From: Alphaproteobacteria bacterium | Lineage (GTDB): Bacteria; Pseudomonadota; Alphaproteobacteria; CAAHEQ01; UBA3637 | DNA length: 6,053 bases | Assembly: GCA_017555325.1 (NCBI GenBank) | Contig: JAFZGR010000078.1 | Span: 1 to 6,053, forward strand | Reading direction: 5' to 3' | Part shown: in pieces, positions 5,890-6,053 of the stretch | Layout of the letters: each line of letters begins with the position of its first letter | Position numbering within the stretch: the first letter of the stretch is position 1 | Position numbers and translations under genes: made by a program | Notes under the pieces: generated by a model | The model's database searches: none | What the model was told of the DNA's origin: nothing | Seen by the model: only the letters and a program-made list of their open reading frames with translations

Positions 5890-5914
5890 ACTCAAAGAGG
5901 AAAGTAAAAGACAA

Positions 5915-6053
5915 ATGAAAAAAAATGAATCAGGACGTTCAATGGTTGAAATGCTTGGCGTTTTAGCTATTATCGGTGTTTTGTCAGTTGGTGGTATTGC
6001 CGGCTACACAATGGCAATGAATCGTTATCGGGCAAATGAAGTTGTTGATATGG
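5915..6053 (+). CDS. Type IV pilin / type II pseudopilin-like protein, N-terminal part
   Basis: Forty-six codons are visible before the window ends. The protein starts MKKNESGRSMVEMLG and continues as an unbroken hydrophobic helix (about 14-31), then a polar segment NRYRANEVVD. This is a class III signal: a short basic leader ending in Gly7, likely cut by prepilin peptidase between Gly7 and Arg8, leaving Glu at +5 (Glu12) as in pilins and pseudopilins. The helix would hold the subunit in the inner membrane before assembly into a pilus or secretion pseudopilus. Position +1 is Arg, whereas the classic motif has Phe or Met, and Ser-Met-Val replaces Thr-Leu-Ile; I recall this variant in uncultured gut Alphaproteobacteria. 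The ATG at 5915 is preceded by AGAGGA (5896-5901), a rather long 13 bases away. Whether it is a major pilin, minor pilin or pseudopilin cannot be told from this part. Confidence 0.85.
   Translation, partial: MKKNESGRSMVEMLGVLAIIGVLSVGGIAGYTMAMNRYRANEVVDM

Larger units (their letters stand above)
5033..5914. other. About 880 bp without a supported gene
   Basis: No convincing coding region was found on either strand. The longest open frames (5241-5438 and 5699-5884, both rightward) have no Shine-Dalgarno, give unconvincing compositions, and run through hairpins. Lone -10-like boxes (TATAAT at 5057-5062 and 5630-5635) lack a properly spaced -35. Contents, left to right: unremarkable AT-rich DNA; a hairpin CGTGTT/AACACG (5208-5213 with 5230-5235); a palindromic element (5268-5376); a hairpin GTGTTTC/GAAACGC (5441-5447 with 5459-5465); T-rich DNA (about 5641-5760); and a structured leader before the pilin-like gene (5775-5889). 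Confidence 0.7.

Noticed and set aside
5033..5914. tRNA, other RNA gene or CRISPR array in the long gene-free stretch
   Set aside because: No cloverleaf, no regularly spaced repeats, and no riboswitch motif I could recognise; only hairpins of unknown role.

Overview
This AT-rich window reads as a chromosomal stretch of a Gram-negative bacterium. The best guess is an uncultured, host- or gut-associated alphaproteobacterium. That rests on the XerC-type recombinase (C-terminal 'AHPRA'), its divergent pairing with priA, and a prepilin-like N-terminus ('GRSMVEMLGVLAIIGVL') of a style I recall from such genomes. The taxonomy is inference; no rRNA or other decisive marker is present.

Left part (1-2225): the last 43 codons of a rightward gene, probably a SLOG/DUF1273-like Rossmann protein, converge on priA (leftward, 220-2178). 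A bidirectional hairpin terminator lies between them. PriA is the replication-restart helicase and is complete, with all helicase motifs and the eight-cysteine zinc module.

Middle (2173-3822): xerC runs rightward from a promoter overlapping the priA start codon. It encodes a complete tyrosine recombinase with all catalytic residues and a nine-G run in the catalytic domain. PriA restarts stalled forks and XerC-type recombinases resolve chromosome dimers made by recombinational repair, so the pair fits chromosome maintenance. Next comes a two-gene operon of unrecognised small proteins (72 and 112 aa). It has a near-consensus promoter with an extended -10 element, a strong Shine-Dalgarno, a TTG start on the second gene, and a clean terminator.

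Right part (3838-6053): a monocistronic gene with its own promoter and terminator encodes a four-helix membrane protein (tentatively DUF1189-like) with an acidic-then-lysine-rich tail. About 880 bp without a gene follow. These hold a decayed-looking palindromic repeat element (5268-5376), T-rich DNA, a repeated 12-mer, and a densely structured leader with several consecutive hairpins directly before the Shine-Dalgarno of a pilin-like gene that runs off the right edge.

No tRNA, rRNA, CRISPR array, insertion sequence or defence system was found. The least explained items are the structured pilin leader, the palindromic element, the orphan two-gene operon, and the G-run in xerC.
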